This document shows, one piece after another, positions 1 to 11,576 of a stretch of DNA of 64,000 nt. Position 1 is the first letter of the stretch. Every line of letters begins with the position of its first letter. The DNA lies in contig CM026554.1 in NCBI GenBank assembly GCA_015143295.1, positions 54,930,627 to 54,994,626 on the forward strand. Reading direction: 5' to 3'. The notes below the pieces were generated by a model that was not told the DNA's origin, did not search any database, and saw only the letters and a program-made list of their open reading frames with translations. Source of the DNA: Tetracentron sinense (Eukaryota; Streptophyta; Magnoliopsida; Trochodendrales; Trochodendraceae). Both the position numbers and the translations under genes were made by a program.

Positions 1-1386
1 AGGATTATAATTTTAACTAACATAAGGGGTTAGTTTATTTTCAATATTTCTTTGGTAATAAAATAAGATGTATTAACATGATGTCATGGAAATTTCGTAA
101 TCCAATGATTTTAGCAAAGCAGTTCTCTATAGACTCCATGATTCTCTTTAGTATCTTCTTGTTTGACTCACTATATTATAAAGCTTACGTATAACCATTT
201 CAAAATCCAAATTTTCCATTCAATGGCAGATCAAGCACCTCACTTTGCTTTTCATCTTACAATCCCATCAACGGGGTTTATATATCAGAATCATTTAAAA
301 ATGATTAATATCAAACAATAGGCTAAAAACATCATATCAAGCTGCTCAAAGATATTAGAAAATTAAAATATGCATCACCTACAAGCAGCAAGCGATACAA
401 TGAAGAATTCTACAGTTCAAAGCCCATAATGTATAAACTATAAAGCAATTCCAAAGGAGAAGATGTTACAATATAAGCATAGCGTCCAACCTACCCATCC
501 TGCAAATACACCAACAAGAGCAACCAGTTAGTATAATAACAGAACTTAAGCAACACAGTAATTCAAAATCCAGCATAATATATTTACCAGGAACTATATA
601 AGAAATGAGACATATATCAGTCGGGGGATTAAAGCATGCTAAGTTGAAAACAGGAAAATGCCATAAAATTTGCGATCCCATGTGAATGTCATATATGATG
701 GCGGTGTTTATGCTACATATGCACTCCATCATACAACCTATAGTAGTTTAGACCCAGTATTTAATCTATTATAACCTCTCAGTAAATAGAAAATTTTGTT
801 CTGTAGAACTAATTAAAACATATTGCCGAATCAAATCTCCTATCTTTTGTAGTTCAATGAATGAAACACTCAATGGAACATTAAAACATATAACTCATCC
901 TCCCATCCAACCCCCAACAGAAAATTCGATCATATCCACTTAAAAAAAAACCATGGATTCTGATTATCACGATGTTTTGTTTTTTGTTTTGTATTCAGTG
1001 TTTCAGTCGAAATTCTCATTAAAACAGTCCAGTCTTTTAGGAGAATAAACCTTCCTCTCTCCCCATGTGCTATAGGCTTCAAGTGCCATATAATAGTTAT
1101 TGCTAGCTTCTAGATATCTTCATAAACTTCCAACTCAAGTGCTTTCAGATAATCTAATAATACAGCAAAAAAATCGATCTCGTGCGCGTCCATGAGATGC
1201 AATACATTAGAAACATTAAGGGATTCACAAATAATCAAAGCAAACGAATTTAGGACAGAAAAAAATTCTCACACAATCGCGCCATGGAAGGAAAATTTCG
1301 GAAATAAAGGTTACAGATTTACATGGTGGAAAAAAAAATGTCTATTTGATCTTGATTAGAAACCATTAAGGAAAAGAAGAACGTAC
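1..1386 (-). other. Intron 1 (partial) of the ribulose-phosphate 3-epimerase gene
   Basis: This is the left part of the window, downstream of the epimerase first exon on the minus strand. It begins with the donor GTACGT (complement of 1381-1386). I looked on the minus strand for the expected next exon, which in this family starts with Asp-Gly-His-Phe-Val, and did not find it. The intron therefore runs beyond the window. The stretch is AT-rich and has no long open frame; the 88-residue minus-strand frame at 466-732 shows no recognisable motif. Confidence 0.7.
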
Positions 1387-1497
1387 CATGATGTCCATGT
1401 GAAGCCAATCGGCGCCGCAGTTCAGCATTCGCTCGGCCTCTGAAGCCAAATTCCCAAAGTCAGAAGATAGCATCGACGGTGCGATTTTCGCCGCCAT
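1387..1497 (-). CDS. RPE: Ribulose-phosphate 3-epimerase, cytosolic type, exon 1 (partial gene)
   Basis: The enzyme interconverts D-ribulose 5-phosphate and D-xylulose 5-phosphate in the pentose phosphate pathway. The exon codes for 37 residues, from [20 protein letters not shown] to [10 protein letters not shown]. It contains the family's N-terminal beta strand [10 protein letters not shown] and the [10 protein letters not shown] strand, whose histidine and aspartate are metal ligands in this fold. Translation starts at the ATG complementary to 1495-1497. A longer open frame upstream to 1737 lacks family similarity and is probably leader. The start directly on the barrel domain, with no transit peptide, points to the cytosolic rather than the plastid isoform. 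The exon ends after ATG at 1387 and is followed by the donor GTACGT, in frame with the expected DGHFV of the next exon, which lies outside the window. Nothing suggests a pseudogene, but only about one sixth of the protein is visible. Confidence 0.88.
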
Positions 1498-2951
1498 TAA
1501 TGGATTCTTAGGGTTCTCGAGCAGATAGGAAAAATCAAACGCAGGAAAAAGAAGAACTGCAGAGAAGCCTAACAAAGAGAAAAATGGAACGAGGAAAATC
1601 TCTTTGGTTAGGTAGCCTAGGTTTTGGTCCAGCCGTCCAGTAGGCGATCCGGAGTGCCTGCACAGTAGAAGTGTAGAACTGCCACTGCGTATCAGCCAAT
1701 CGGGGATGAGTACGGGCCTTACCTGCTCTCTGCCCATCTTTCGTCCGGTAGCAACTGTAGATGATACGAAGTGCTTGTACGTTTCATATCAGCCCAGCCG
1801 AGATCAGTTTGGGCCCAGTAAGGTCCATCTGCTGTATGCCCAACCAAATATGGGCCCGCAGGGCCGCAGCTATAAAGGGTAGTTGATGAAGGTTACGTGG
1901 CAAAGATCAGTTGGGGCCCATCAAGGTCAATTTGCTCTGTGCTCGAACCAAATCCCAGCCCAACTCAGCCCGAGCTATCATGCCCAGATACAAGACCATC
2001 ATACATTTCTGGGTTCTGGTAGAGCCGATGCTGAGCTGAGCCCAAGTTGCCCAAACTCCACACTAAAATTGTTTTTTTTAGGAGTATAAATTCTCGCTTT
2101 TATAAATAGGGTAATAGATTTTTAGTATCAGCATATTAGAAACGAAAGAAATGGCAAGTTTAATAGTATAAAAACACCCCCACCCTCTTGCGCCAGTTGT
2201 TGGGGAGTGGCCACCACTGGTGGGAGGTCTGGGATTCCCCCAGGTACGAGTTGCAAGAGCTCCCTACCCAATGCTAACCACTAACTACCTAACTAATTCA
2301 TGGTACTAACGTAGGTAAATGATAACTCCCGGCCAAAAAAAAAAAACCAGTATAAAATATAATATTCAAAATTCTATCAAGTTGTAACCAAACTCTAAGA
2401 AATCTGATTACATCCCACATGTCAACACATGCCCCTTTTAATACCCTTTAATTGCGGTTATCATTAACACTTGGTGTTCAACCATCTAGGCTTGGTTTTT
2501 AGGAAAAAACTAAGAAAAAAAAAATTAACTTTATATGTAAAACCTTTTAACCCCTATCAACTTTGTTAAGATTCTCGTTTGAATGGAAAACAAAGAAAAT
2601 CATCTTTTCTTTTCTTTTAACTTATTTTATTTTCCAGTCCTGCTTGTGAAAAGAACATATCCAATGGTTCAACAATCTAATCTTAGGGTTAAAAAAATTT
2701 AACCCTAAGATTAAATTATTGTTAACATTTTTTTCTAGTAAACAAATGTTAGATTGTTGAATTTTAAGGGTTAGTTAATCTTAACCACACGTGTTAACTC
2801 TCCCAATACAATCGTGATTGACTGTGATCTGATCTCTTTGAGAGATTGAATAACAGCCAATCACAATTGAACTTGGGGAGAGTTTAATCGCACCCATAGG
2901 TCAACATGTGTCCCTGTTAACCCCTATTAAGTGTGGTTAAGATTCATTAAC
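1498..2951. other. Epimerase upstream region followed by repeat-derived intergenic DNA
   Basis: The first 300 bases are the leader and promoter side of the epimerase gene. They are more GC-rich than the rest. No convincing TATA box was found. From about 2400 the DNA belongs to a dispersed fold-back family marked by strings such as GGTCAACATGTGTCCC and TTAGGGTTCAACAATCTAA. Related pieces lie near 3800, 8450, 12870, 21600 and 53270. No coding region was recognised. Confidence 0.5.
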
Positions 2952-3795
2952 CCTGTTATGTTTAGTTGTCAAGAAAATAGGTGAAAACATGGAAAAAAAG
3001 AGAAAATTTTTGATTTCTAATACAATTTTTAGTTACGGTTTGTCCAATTTTCTTTTCTTTTCCATGTTTTTACATATTTTCTCGGCAACCAAACATAGGG
3101 TTAAGGCGTGATCATTTTGGCTAGAAAATGAGGAAAAGTAAGAGAAAAGTGTATTTTCTTGGACTTTTCTTACCCGTTTGGTGTGCAAGAAACTTACTTT
3201 CATTGTCGTGCATTTTCTCATTAGTGACAAACTTTCTCTCATAAATTTCCTCCTATTTTGATGATTATTTTGAGAGAACATTTTAAAATTTTATTTCCTT
3301 TATTTTCTTTTCATTTCTTTCCCTTTTTTTTCTTTTCTTTCACTCACTTTTCTCGCCAAATGAACGCACCACTGAGGTTTAACAATCTAACATTTATTTA
3401 TAGAAAAAGTTATTCAAAAAAGGTGTGTTCATTTGGCGAGAGAGTGGGTGAAAGAAAGAACTAAAAAAAAACTTAAATTTTCTATCAAAAGATGGAGGAC
3501 GCTTTTGGGAGAAAGTTTGTTATTAGTGAGAAAGTGCAAGAAAATGAAATTGTGTTTCTTACGCACCGAAGCAAGGAAAGTGCAAAAAAACTCACTTTGT
3601 TATTTTACTTTTCCTTATTTTCTCGCCAAAGAACACACCCTTACCCTATGTTTGGTTGTCGAGAAAATAAGTAAAAACATGGAAAAAAAAAGAAAATTAG
3701 ACAAAACACAACTAAAAATTGTATTAAAAATCCAAATTTTCCTTCTCTTTTCTATGCTTTCATCAATTTTCTCGGCAACCAAACATAGCATTAAG
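2952..3795. repeat. Symmetrical nest of four MITE-like elements (A-B-B'-A')
   Basis: Two copies of a short inverted-repeat element (about 2952-3104 and 3648-3795) have ends reading CTATGTTTGGTTGYCGAGAA and carry ACATGGAAAA beside each arm. Between them lie two copies of a second element (about 3107-3372 and 3421-3650) with ends like GTGYGTTCATTTGGCGAGA. The two B copies are in opposite orientation, so the block is roughly palindromic. The small open frames in this region are by-products of A-rich strands. Boundaries are approximate and no target duplication was proven. Confidence 0.6.
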
Positions 3796-4633
3796 GTTAG
3801 TAAATCTTAATTACAGTTAATAAAGATTAACAGGAGGGACACATGTTGACCTGTGGTGTGAATGTGCAATAGCTCAATTGCAATTGGTTGTGATTGGATT
3901 ACTTTACCGGTTCAACTGAGTAGGTAGCGTAAGTGGGAAGTGGCAAAGTGCAATTGTACCACTCGTTTGCAGGCGTCTACTGTGGTATCTGATTCTAGGG
4001 CCATCGCCCATCGGCCCACGTTGCAAGCGTATACTACGGTATCTGACTTTGGGGCCATATAGAAGTTCGGCCCTCTTTGTTTGTCCCATTCCCTTTATGT
4101 CACTCTTGAACATGGCGGTTCAAAGGGGATATTTGGGGCCATGTTCAATTCAAACTTTTGAAGTTCCGATTTTGAAAATTCAATGTCTTAGGCTAACACA
4201 TTGTTTTAGGTTATTGATGTTTAAACGCTCCGGTGACAGTAGCGTTTCCTATTCACCTCCTTATTACTGTCTTGTCCTTTTTTCCTTAAGGTGGGCGTTT
4301 AGTAGATATTCAATTAACTTTTAATTTAACAATCTAAATTTCAAATAAGCTCAATTTTCAAATAAGTTTTCCCTATTTAGATTAGTATTACCAAACGTTA
4401 CCTTAGTGTCTCTTTTTTACTGACTTTAACTATGATTAAGATTCACTGATCTTTGAAAATTAAAGCATCTGATCTTAGTTTTCAAAAAAAATAAAATAAT
4501 AATAACCACTAGCGTTAAAACTTGTTAACTCAAAGGAACTTTGTTAAATGATACCTTTAAAAAAATCTAGAATGAGTACTTTTTATAAGCCCAATGCCAA
4601 TTTGGCATACATGCAACGGTTAGGACTACCAAC
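3796..4633. other. Intergenic DNA, no gene seen
   Basis: Begins with a piece of the dispersed fold-back family (about 3796-3900). The rest is AT-rich. Two short frames between 3904 and 4324 show no recognisable motif. Confidence 0.5.
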
Positions 4634-5046
4634 TTAGGTGTATTCGAGTCTAGCTAAGCCGAGCTTGGCCAAGCTTAAGTTTGGCTTGAACATGTTTAAA
4701 CTCGGCTTGAGCTTGATTCGAGCTCGAATGTTTAGGCTACAGGAATGCTTATGATTCTTTTGTGAAGAGAATTCCACAAGGAAAATATGTTTCAAATTCA
4801 AGCACTAGTTCTTTATTTGATCATCCCTTAAGAGTGAATGCAATCACGCATCTAAAGAGTCATAAAGAAAAGACATACTGAATCAATGGAAAGACCAAAG
4901 AGTTGTAATACCTAAACTTCTTACGAGAAAACTGTAACGGATAAAATTCGTAAAATCAACTTAGCGTTGGAGAACGAGCTTGTTTTTGTTGTTTTGTTCA
5001 CGAAAATGACACGTGGACACGAGTTGGGGTCACGTGCTTAAAATAG

Positions 5047-5253
5047 AGGGATCACACGTTGTCTGATGCACAACGTTCACGTTGTGCGCATTATGACGTC
5101 TTTGTTCTCTTGTAGAACAACGCTTCCGTTGTGGCTTAACAACGTGCTCGTTGTCTGAAGCACAACGTAACCGTTGTACTCTTGACAACGTTTTTGTCGT
5201 TACATGAACAACGAGACCGTTGTCTCACCGACAACGATGTCCTGGTGTATTTT
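5047..5253. repeat. 23-bp tandem array with the dyad ACAACG-N4-CGTTGT
   Basis: Units start at 5047, 5070, 5093, 5117, 5139, 5162, 5185, 5208 and 5231, a spacing of 22-24 bp. Five units (5070, 5117, 5139, 5162, 5208) carry perfect 6-bp arms ACAACG and CGTTGT around different 4-base loops: TTCA, CTTC, TGCT, TAAC and AGAC. Unit 5047 keeps only the right arm, 5231 only the left arm, 5185 is degenerate, and 5093 has instead TGACGTC, a bZIP-type core. Loops and spacers differ completely while arms are kept. A twelve-base piece, ACAACGAGACCG, recurs out of register at 5286. Confidence 0.85.
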
Positions 5254-5563
5254 AGGACATCCACACCGTAACCGAGCTCGAGTCAACAACGAGACCGACT
5301 CGTAGGAGGAAGTGATCAGGAGGCGATCCATAATTCCGACATGTGTGCCGAATGCGCCGTTTTGTGCCGAAAGCACTGTCTTGACATTTAATGCTGGTCA
5401 CTTCTGCGTACTGTCCGATCCCATCCGATTGGACTCATAGGAGGCTCTCACGTGTGATGCAACCGGCGGCAGATATGTCTGATATATTTGGCAATGAGTG
5501 CAAAACACGTGGTATGGACACCTATGGCCATCCATGGTCATCGATGGCCATACCAACCTTACC

Positions 5564-5572
5564 CTATAAATA
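5564..5572 (+). promoter_or_regulatory. TATA box with upstream G-boxes
   Basis: CTATAAATA is preceded by CACGTG motifs at 5010-5015, 5031-5036, 5449-5454 and 5506-5511, and by the dyad array 310-520 bp upstream. The layout looks like an RNA polymerase II promoter reading to the right, possibly belonging to the inserted element. No transcript or coding product is evident downstream. Confidence 0.4.
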
Positions 5573-6184
5573 CCCCGTGATTTTTAGTGCTTGGGATAAC
5601 GTTTAATCACGTTTCTATCACGTTTTTTACCGTACTTCAGAGTATACTTGTTCAGTGCTTCCCAGTGCCTTGCGTAACTTTCAGTGCCTATTTCTGAGTT
5701 TACTGTTCATCATCTTCTACATCTACTTACTTTACCATCGGAGTACAGGTCAGAGTGCCACACCCTCCACTCCAACCTTCTACCGGTAAACCAGAGCGTG
5801 TGAGGAGCTGTAGCTGACGCGTGTCCTTTCCGATATTTTTCCCCTTCAAAAACCTTGGAATTGATACAAAGTAGCATGTTTAGGATTGAGCATGGCTTGA
5901 AGATGCTCAAGTTCCGTTCTAGCTTGAACTTCCTTCAAGCCAGTTAAGCTCAGGTTGATTAAGCTTGGTTTATGGAATTATTTTGTTTAATTTTATAAGA
6001 TTTTAATAATTTATTTTTAAAATTATAATATAATAAATAAAAAATTAACATATTCATATACAAAAATAGATATAAAAAATAAGGTTTTTGCTTTTAACTT
6101 CTTAATTTTTTTTTAATTATTGTCTCTTAAACTTATTTATTATTAGTTAAACTTTATTATAATCTATGATTTTTTATTTTTTTT

Positions 6185-6330
6185 TGTAAATATGGGGTGT
6201 TCGGAGCTCAATGCTACGACTAATCCCCATGTGCTATCAGGGGATACCCTCCCCCTGACAACCGATAAAGTGAGTGCTCCTAGACTCAATCTCGAGACCT
6301 CTGGGTCTACAATAAAGAAATATAAAAATA
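6185..6330 (-). mobile_element. Possible SINE 3' part
   Basis: Read on the minus strand, this patch of non-AT-rich sequence contains GGTCTCGAGATTGAGTC and GGGGATTAGTCGTAGC and ends in an A-rich tail (T-run on the plus strand at 6173-6187). This resembles the 3' part of a plant Au-type SINE, but the assignment is from memory and the 5' half is not clear. It sits in the AT-rich centre of the hAT-like element. Confidence 0.3.
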
Positions 6331-6609
6331 TTATTTTATATTAATATAAATATCATTTTTAAAAATATATATTTAACATATATGTATATATAACATTCTA
6401 AGCCAAGCAAAGTGGAGCTCAAGCCGAACTGAGCTTTGAGTTGAGCCAAATCAAACAATGTCCGACTTAAGCTTGACTTATTTAAACATTGGAGCTCAAA
6501 TAAAATCTTAACTTGATATGTTCAAGCATGAAAATGCTAGCTTGAGCTCAACTCAGGCGAGCCAAGCTGAGTTGAGTCAACGAGTCAGCTTAGCCTGAGT
6601 ACAACCCTA

Positions 6610-9335
6610 CTACCAACCTTATGGTCTCCGGCATACTAGGTTTAGTGTTTTGGACCTAACTTGACCTATGATGATAATGCAAGGATTTGAGAAACCATTC
6701 AAACGTGTTGGCCAATCCAAAGGTATTAATCAACCTGATTGGATGATTGCCAGCCAACATCATGTGATTCTTATAGTTGCAAATTTACAATACCGACTGC
6801 TAGCACGCACCAAAAAAAAAATGCTACGCAAACATGCATATGGTGCGCGAACACGACTACATACCTAGGGGCGATTATCCTAAAAAAGGTGCTCGTGAAT
6901 AGCTTGAGCTTGGCTCGTTAAAAACTCGAGTTCATTCGTTTATTTAGTAAACAAGTCAATATCAAACTTGATTTTCGAGCTCGTTTAGTTAACAAACCAA
7001 ACTTAAACACATCCTTACTCGGCTCGTTAAAAACTCGGATCGATTATATATAATTAACTTACTAAAATATCTAAATATACTTCATTTAAATTCTAATATT
7101 AAGTATTTTTTATTATATTATAGTAAATATTAATAATATATATGGTGTTTTACATAATAAGAATATCATTTATACAATTATGAAATTTTTCTTAGCTAAC
7201 ATCATAATTTTTTTACCTGTACGAGGATAATAAAGTAAAATTTAAACTTAAATAGCTATATCTAATGAATCAAGCTGCTCACGAACTGCTCGAGCTTGGC
7301 TAGAGCTCGTGTGTTAAAGCTCGAGCTCATTTATTTAATAAACAAGTCAAGTTCAAGCTTGAGCTTGATTTTTGAGCTCGTTTACTTAATAAACATGCCT
7401 GAACATCCCACAACTTGGCTCGATAAACTCTTATGCATACCTTGAGCCTTTTTGTTTTGGGGTTAATTACATATTAAAATTCTACTTATCTTTAAACGAC
7501 ATAAACATGTCTTATTTAAAATAATTACTTTAAGATAATTATTTTTTATAAGGATTTGAACAAATAAGGATGTGTCTTCATGTTATGTTAAGGGGTTATT
7601 ATTTTCACTTGAAATGTCAAAAATAACTCCATCTTATATAGTTGGTTAATATTGTCATTTAAAAGGAAACCACATAAGTGGGAATGTTTCCTTATATCAA
7701 ATGAAAATAGTAAACCCCTTGGCAAAAAGTGACGGTAGGTCCTTATTTGTCCAAAGACATATCTCTAGTAGTTTTTTTCTTTGGTTGGTCCTAATCATTT
7801 ATCAACTTAGGTTAGTGGTTAGGAGGTCTGTAGGGTTAGCACTCATGGTGGCGTCAACAACTACACCAAAGACTCAAACAAGAGTCGCAACTCCCCAAAA
7901 AGAGATACACAACTACTGGGACAAGCCCATGATGTGTTTCTCTAGTAGTTAATGACAAAGAAATTGCAAGCATTCATTCTGATCGAGTCGTGTCCTTTGT
8001 TTGAAGTCGAATGTTAAAAAATGTTTTAACTTGCTTGGATTTTAACGTTAAGAAGTGATTTAATCGGTTGCTTTTGAAACATTTGATTGATGCTTTAACC
8101 GGTTGAGGCTTTAACGTTAAAAAGTATTTAACTGGTTGCTTTGGGGGCACTTGATTGGTTGAAGCTGAAAGTAGAAAAAGCCAAAGAGTAGTGTTGGCTT
8201 TCCTTTTTTTAACTCCCTTTAACCATGATCATCCATATTCTTAACTTTGATTTTATAAAAAAAAATCATGATTAAAAATACTAGCCACAATAAACAAAAA
8301 CTAACCCCAAATTCTAAAAAATACTTAGCAACTAAAAAAGGGAATGAAAAGTGGCAGGAGAGAACTATTGCTCTTCATCTAATATATGACATCATTTATC
8401 TACAATTAGTTTGGCAGTCTTGTTGGGAATGGATTTCGGTCTGGCCTCCGTCCCACAGGTAAACATGTGTCCATCTTGACACTTTAATTGTTGTTAAGAT
8501 TTATTAACCTTTAGGGTTCAACCATATAACCTTAGTTCTTAGAAAAAAGAACATATTTAAAAAAATTAATTACAAGAGTTAAAATTTCCTTAAAGGGTTG
8601 TGAGTGGGCCAGACCAAATCCCGATCCCCTTAGGTTCACCATTCACACCTTGCCGTCAGATCTTAGAGCTATAGGCATGATAGTTGGTTGGTGCAAAGTA
8701 CAGAGATAAAAGGAAAATAACTAGAATAAAGGAATAAATGTTGAATGATCAAAAAAGAATCCAAAGGCCTCAGTGGCAGATAAGATATAATATGGAATTG
8801 AGAAAAGGACACCCTGTACATGAAAGCAAACCCTAGAGGGAGCAAGTGATCAGATCATAGCCAATTGCAATTGACTTCAAGGGGATTAATTGCATATGTG
8901 TCAGTGGTGGATTGGAGGAAAAAAAACAGATAGAAAATTTAAATTTTAAATTTTAAATTTTTTCTCTTCCAATGCACATGTGACACATATGCAATTGAAT
9001 TCAAGAGAATTCAATTGCTCCGGGAGCAAATGGGTGGGACTTATCCCTATTGGCTTATTAATCTCTTAGTGGGCCAAGAGATCCTATGGCACCCTGTAGG
9101 CGACGAAAGCGTTACCGATTTTGTTTTAGTCATTACTGTTACCCATCTGTTAATTACGTGTTAGAGTAGACCCCGTGAAAATGAGACCCAACCACCTGAT
9201 GAAGACATGACAAGGTTAGGTCATATAGGTTTGTTTCATTCCCGACACGTAACGCTACAGACAACAATTAGATTCGTTGAGAGGAATCATCAACACAGTT
9301 TAATTTTTACATATTCTTAATAAAATTTTATTCTT
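6610..9335. other. AT-rich intergenic DNA with fold-back repeats, no gene seen
   Basis: About 6895-7440 repeats the GAGCTTG/CGAGCTC strings of the neighbouring hAT-like element around an AT-rich core. About 8445-8570 belongs to the dispersed family with GGTAAACATGTGTCC. About 8865-9020 is a small fold-back element, with arms around ATTGCATATGTGTCA meeting at an AAATTTTAAATTT core. The 83-residue plus-strand frame at 7701-7952 has no recognisable domain. Confidence 0.45.
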
Positions 9336-9720
9336 TTTTTTTTTTTTTTTTTTTTTTTTTGAAGAAAAGAAATATTTATTACTAGGAATCGTTCATTACA
9401 TGGTTCAAACCAGGAGCCACTGCAACCCCACCATTCTCAGACGAATAGGACCGAATACTAGATTGTAAAGCTAATTGAGCCTGGCCATGAGCCTCCTCAT
9501 TTTCAACTCGGTTAACAAACTGAAAGAATATATGAGGAATCTTAACTCTCAAACGAGTGATATCCTCCATTACTGTAAAAATTTCCCAAGGAATAGGCTG
9601 GTTGGGTTGAGTGAGCATATCGACCATTCGCTTGGAATCTGACTGAATGATAACGTGATCTCACTTGAAAGCAATAATCACTTTTTGTGGGGACTGGTGG
9701 ACCCCATAAACCATGTGTAT
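9336..9720 (-). mobile_element. L1-type LINE 3' end: RNase H C-terminal fragment with poly(A)
   Basis: The minus strand encodes an RNase H-like C-terminus: SDSKRMVDML, then FFQFVNRVENEEAHGQAQLA, the plant non-LTR RNase H ending where family members read V-R-N-A-H-LA. It stops at 9382 and is followed by a long A-tail (T-run at 9333-9360 on the plus strand). Only the last 90 or so residues are present, so the copy is severely 5'-truncated, as LINE insertions commonly are. Confidence 0.7.
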
Positions 9721-10691
9721 TTTATGTAGACCTACCACGATTTTATGGCCTAGCCGGGTAACATCTAATGAATAATTCTGTATTCGTATATTTCTTGGTC
9801 AAAATTATAATAAAGCTTTGACTTTTTCTACCATCTCTTAAAATACAATGAATGATCCTTCAAAAACAACTATCCCTTAAACTTTTTTCCCCGGAAAATA
9901 TTTGTATTGTATTAAACGACTTTTCTTTTCTATGAAAAAAAAAATAGGCCTTCCTTTACTCATTTTTAGCGTTTACTATTAGTTAACACTAAACGGGTAT
10001 GAGACTGACTAATGGATCAGATTTTATTCGGATTAATACAATGCCTAGCTATGCAAAATGCACCTAAAATCAACTTGGCTGAAATAGTACCTGTTCCTTC
10101 TTCAACGTAGGATTAAGATTATCTTAATGACGTGGCCCTCCATAGGGGCAGAGCCACATGGGCCCAAGTGTTGAAGCTCTTCCTAAACTTTTGAAAAAAA
10201 AAATCCTAATAGTACTTATAAGGACGTAGCCTGGGAGAGGTGCTGAACCGGGGTATGAGGTCTCTATGGCCAATGAACTTGGCCTTCAAAAAAATAAAAA
10301 AATGAGGGCTATGCCCCCAAACCCCCATTGTTAGCCCTTCCTTGCAAGAGAATCATGGCTCCGCCCTTAGCCCTCCAATTTTTTTTTTTTAATTCAAATA
10401 ATTGGGGCCCTCCATTTCTCCAAATAAGATAGATTGTTCAAGTTCTTTAATTTCCTGATTTTTCTTCATTATAATTTTTAGTATATGCAATTCCAATTTC
10501 CTTTATAACTTGCCTTGGTTTTTAACTTTTTCCTTTGCCGAAAAGCTAAACCCGACATATCCTCCAGATGACAGAGCCATTAGCCATTTTCTGAAGAATT
10601 CTAACTACTCGTTTAGGGTACACAAATGGTCTACTTAATCTCTCGTAAGCTCCAACAAATGTTATTATTATTAATAAAAATCACTAAAGAA

Positions 10692-10990
10692 CATAAAAGA
10701 CTTGGACCAGCACGGCTGCACCGATCTTAGGTTTGTCGCCATTTACAAATAAAGCTCTATGCATTCGGTCAGATTTAACTGTGAAGTCTGTGATATGGGT
10801 CTTAACTCACTCAATGTAAGATGTAGCGCAATAACATAAAGGACTTGGACCTACACCGACCTTAGGTTTGTCGCCAATTACCAAAAAAAAAAAAGTGCTG
10901 ATCATTTGGTCAGATTTAATTGTGATCTGGGTTTAACTCACCCACAAATAAAGCACTAAGCATATGGTTAGATATGGGTTTAACTCACTC
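10692..10990. repeat. Imperfect tandem repeat, about 142-bp period
   Basis: ACATAAAAGACTTGGACC at 10692 recurs as ACATAAAGGACTTGGACC at 10834. The following blocks (TTAGGTTTGTCGCC, GGTCAGATTTAA, TTAACTCACTCAATGTAAGA) repeat in the same order. A third, partial unit reaches about 11010. Confidence 0.6.
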
Positions 10991-11494
10991 AATGTAAGAT
11001 GTAGTGATCTTGTTTAAGATAGGTAGTGTGATGGTTAATAAGTGTCTGATTGGCATAAAATCTAGCAATTCACCTATTCTGAAGATCAATTCTATACTAA
11101 GAACCCATTTCGCAACAGTAAGCCAGATCTGTTCTAAAATAACAGAAATAACATAACCGCGTTTGGATGGAACCAAAATAAATATATAATAAAATAAAAT
11201 AAAAATCTCATGTAAGAGAGTGTTTTTATTCTTCGTGAGAAATAGTTCTAAAAAGTGAAACAAATTTATACATCAATTCTTATTCCAAAATGAGAACATT
11301 TTTTGAAATCGTTTTGAATTTTGTACCAGCCAAACACAATTCTTGAGATTTTATTCCTGGAGAATAAAGAATTATTCCCGAGAGTGATGCCAACTTGCTC
11401 CTTAGAGGTAAGGATGGATTTTGAACCTACAATGTGATTTATGACACCTAATGACTTACCAACTCAACAAGCTGGCATTAAGAATGCAGTGTTA

Positions 11495-11576
11495 ATGTGC
11501 TGAAATTAGCCTTTTCATGGATCAACAATACCTAGATGTGCTGAAATTACCCATTTTATGGATCAACAATACCTAG
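11495..11576. repeat. 41-bp tandem duplication
   Basis: Two adjacent copies run from ATGTGCTGAAATTA to GGATCAACAATACCTAG, at 11495-11535 and 11536-11576, with only a few differences. Confidence 0.75.

Larger units (their letters stand above)
4737..5875. mobile_element. Non-coding insertion of unknown class carrying a dyad array and promoter-like region
   Basis: The 1139-bp segment is flanked by the 9-bp direct repeat ATGTTTAGG at 4728-4736 and 5876-5884, inside the left arm of the hAT-like element. A 9-bp duplication is typical of Mutator-like elements, but the ends share only about five inverted bases (GCTAC). The insert is more GC-rich than its surroundings. It contains the 23-bp dyad array (5047-5253), G-boxes at 5010, 5031, 5449 and 5506, and a TATA box at 5564. 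No long open frame is present. Alternatives are a solo LTR or another element's control region, but TG...CA ends and a 5-bp duplication were not found. Confidence 0.45.
4634..6609. mobile_element. hAT-like non-autonomous element, interrupted
   Basis: The element is bracketed by the 8-bp direct repeat CTACCAAC at 4626-4633 and 6610-6617, the duplication length made by hAT transposases. The ends are imperfect inverted repeats: TTAGGTGTATTCGAG on the left and TAGGGTTGTACTCAGG on the right read inward. Both arms are rich in GAGCTTG/CAAGCTC strings, and the centre (5970-6400) is very AT-rich. No transposase is encoded. It is split by a younger insertion at 4737-5875. A related GAGCTCG-rich sequence lies at about 6895-7440. 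Confidence 0.65.

Noticed and set aside
5047..5253. CRISPR-like array
   Set aside because: The window is clearly plant nuclear DNA, and the repeat period (23 bp) leaves no room for spacers.
4737..5875. Endogenous plant pararetrovirus promoter region or solo LTR
   Set aside because: A TATA box and upstream repeats would fit, but there is no coding remnant, primer-binding site or TG/CA border, so the class is left open.
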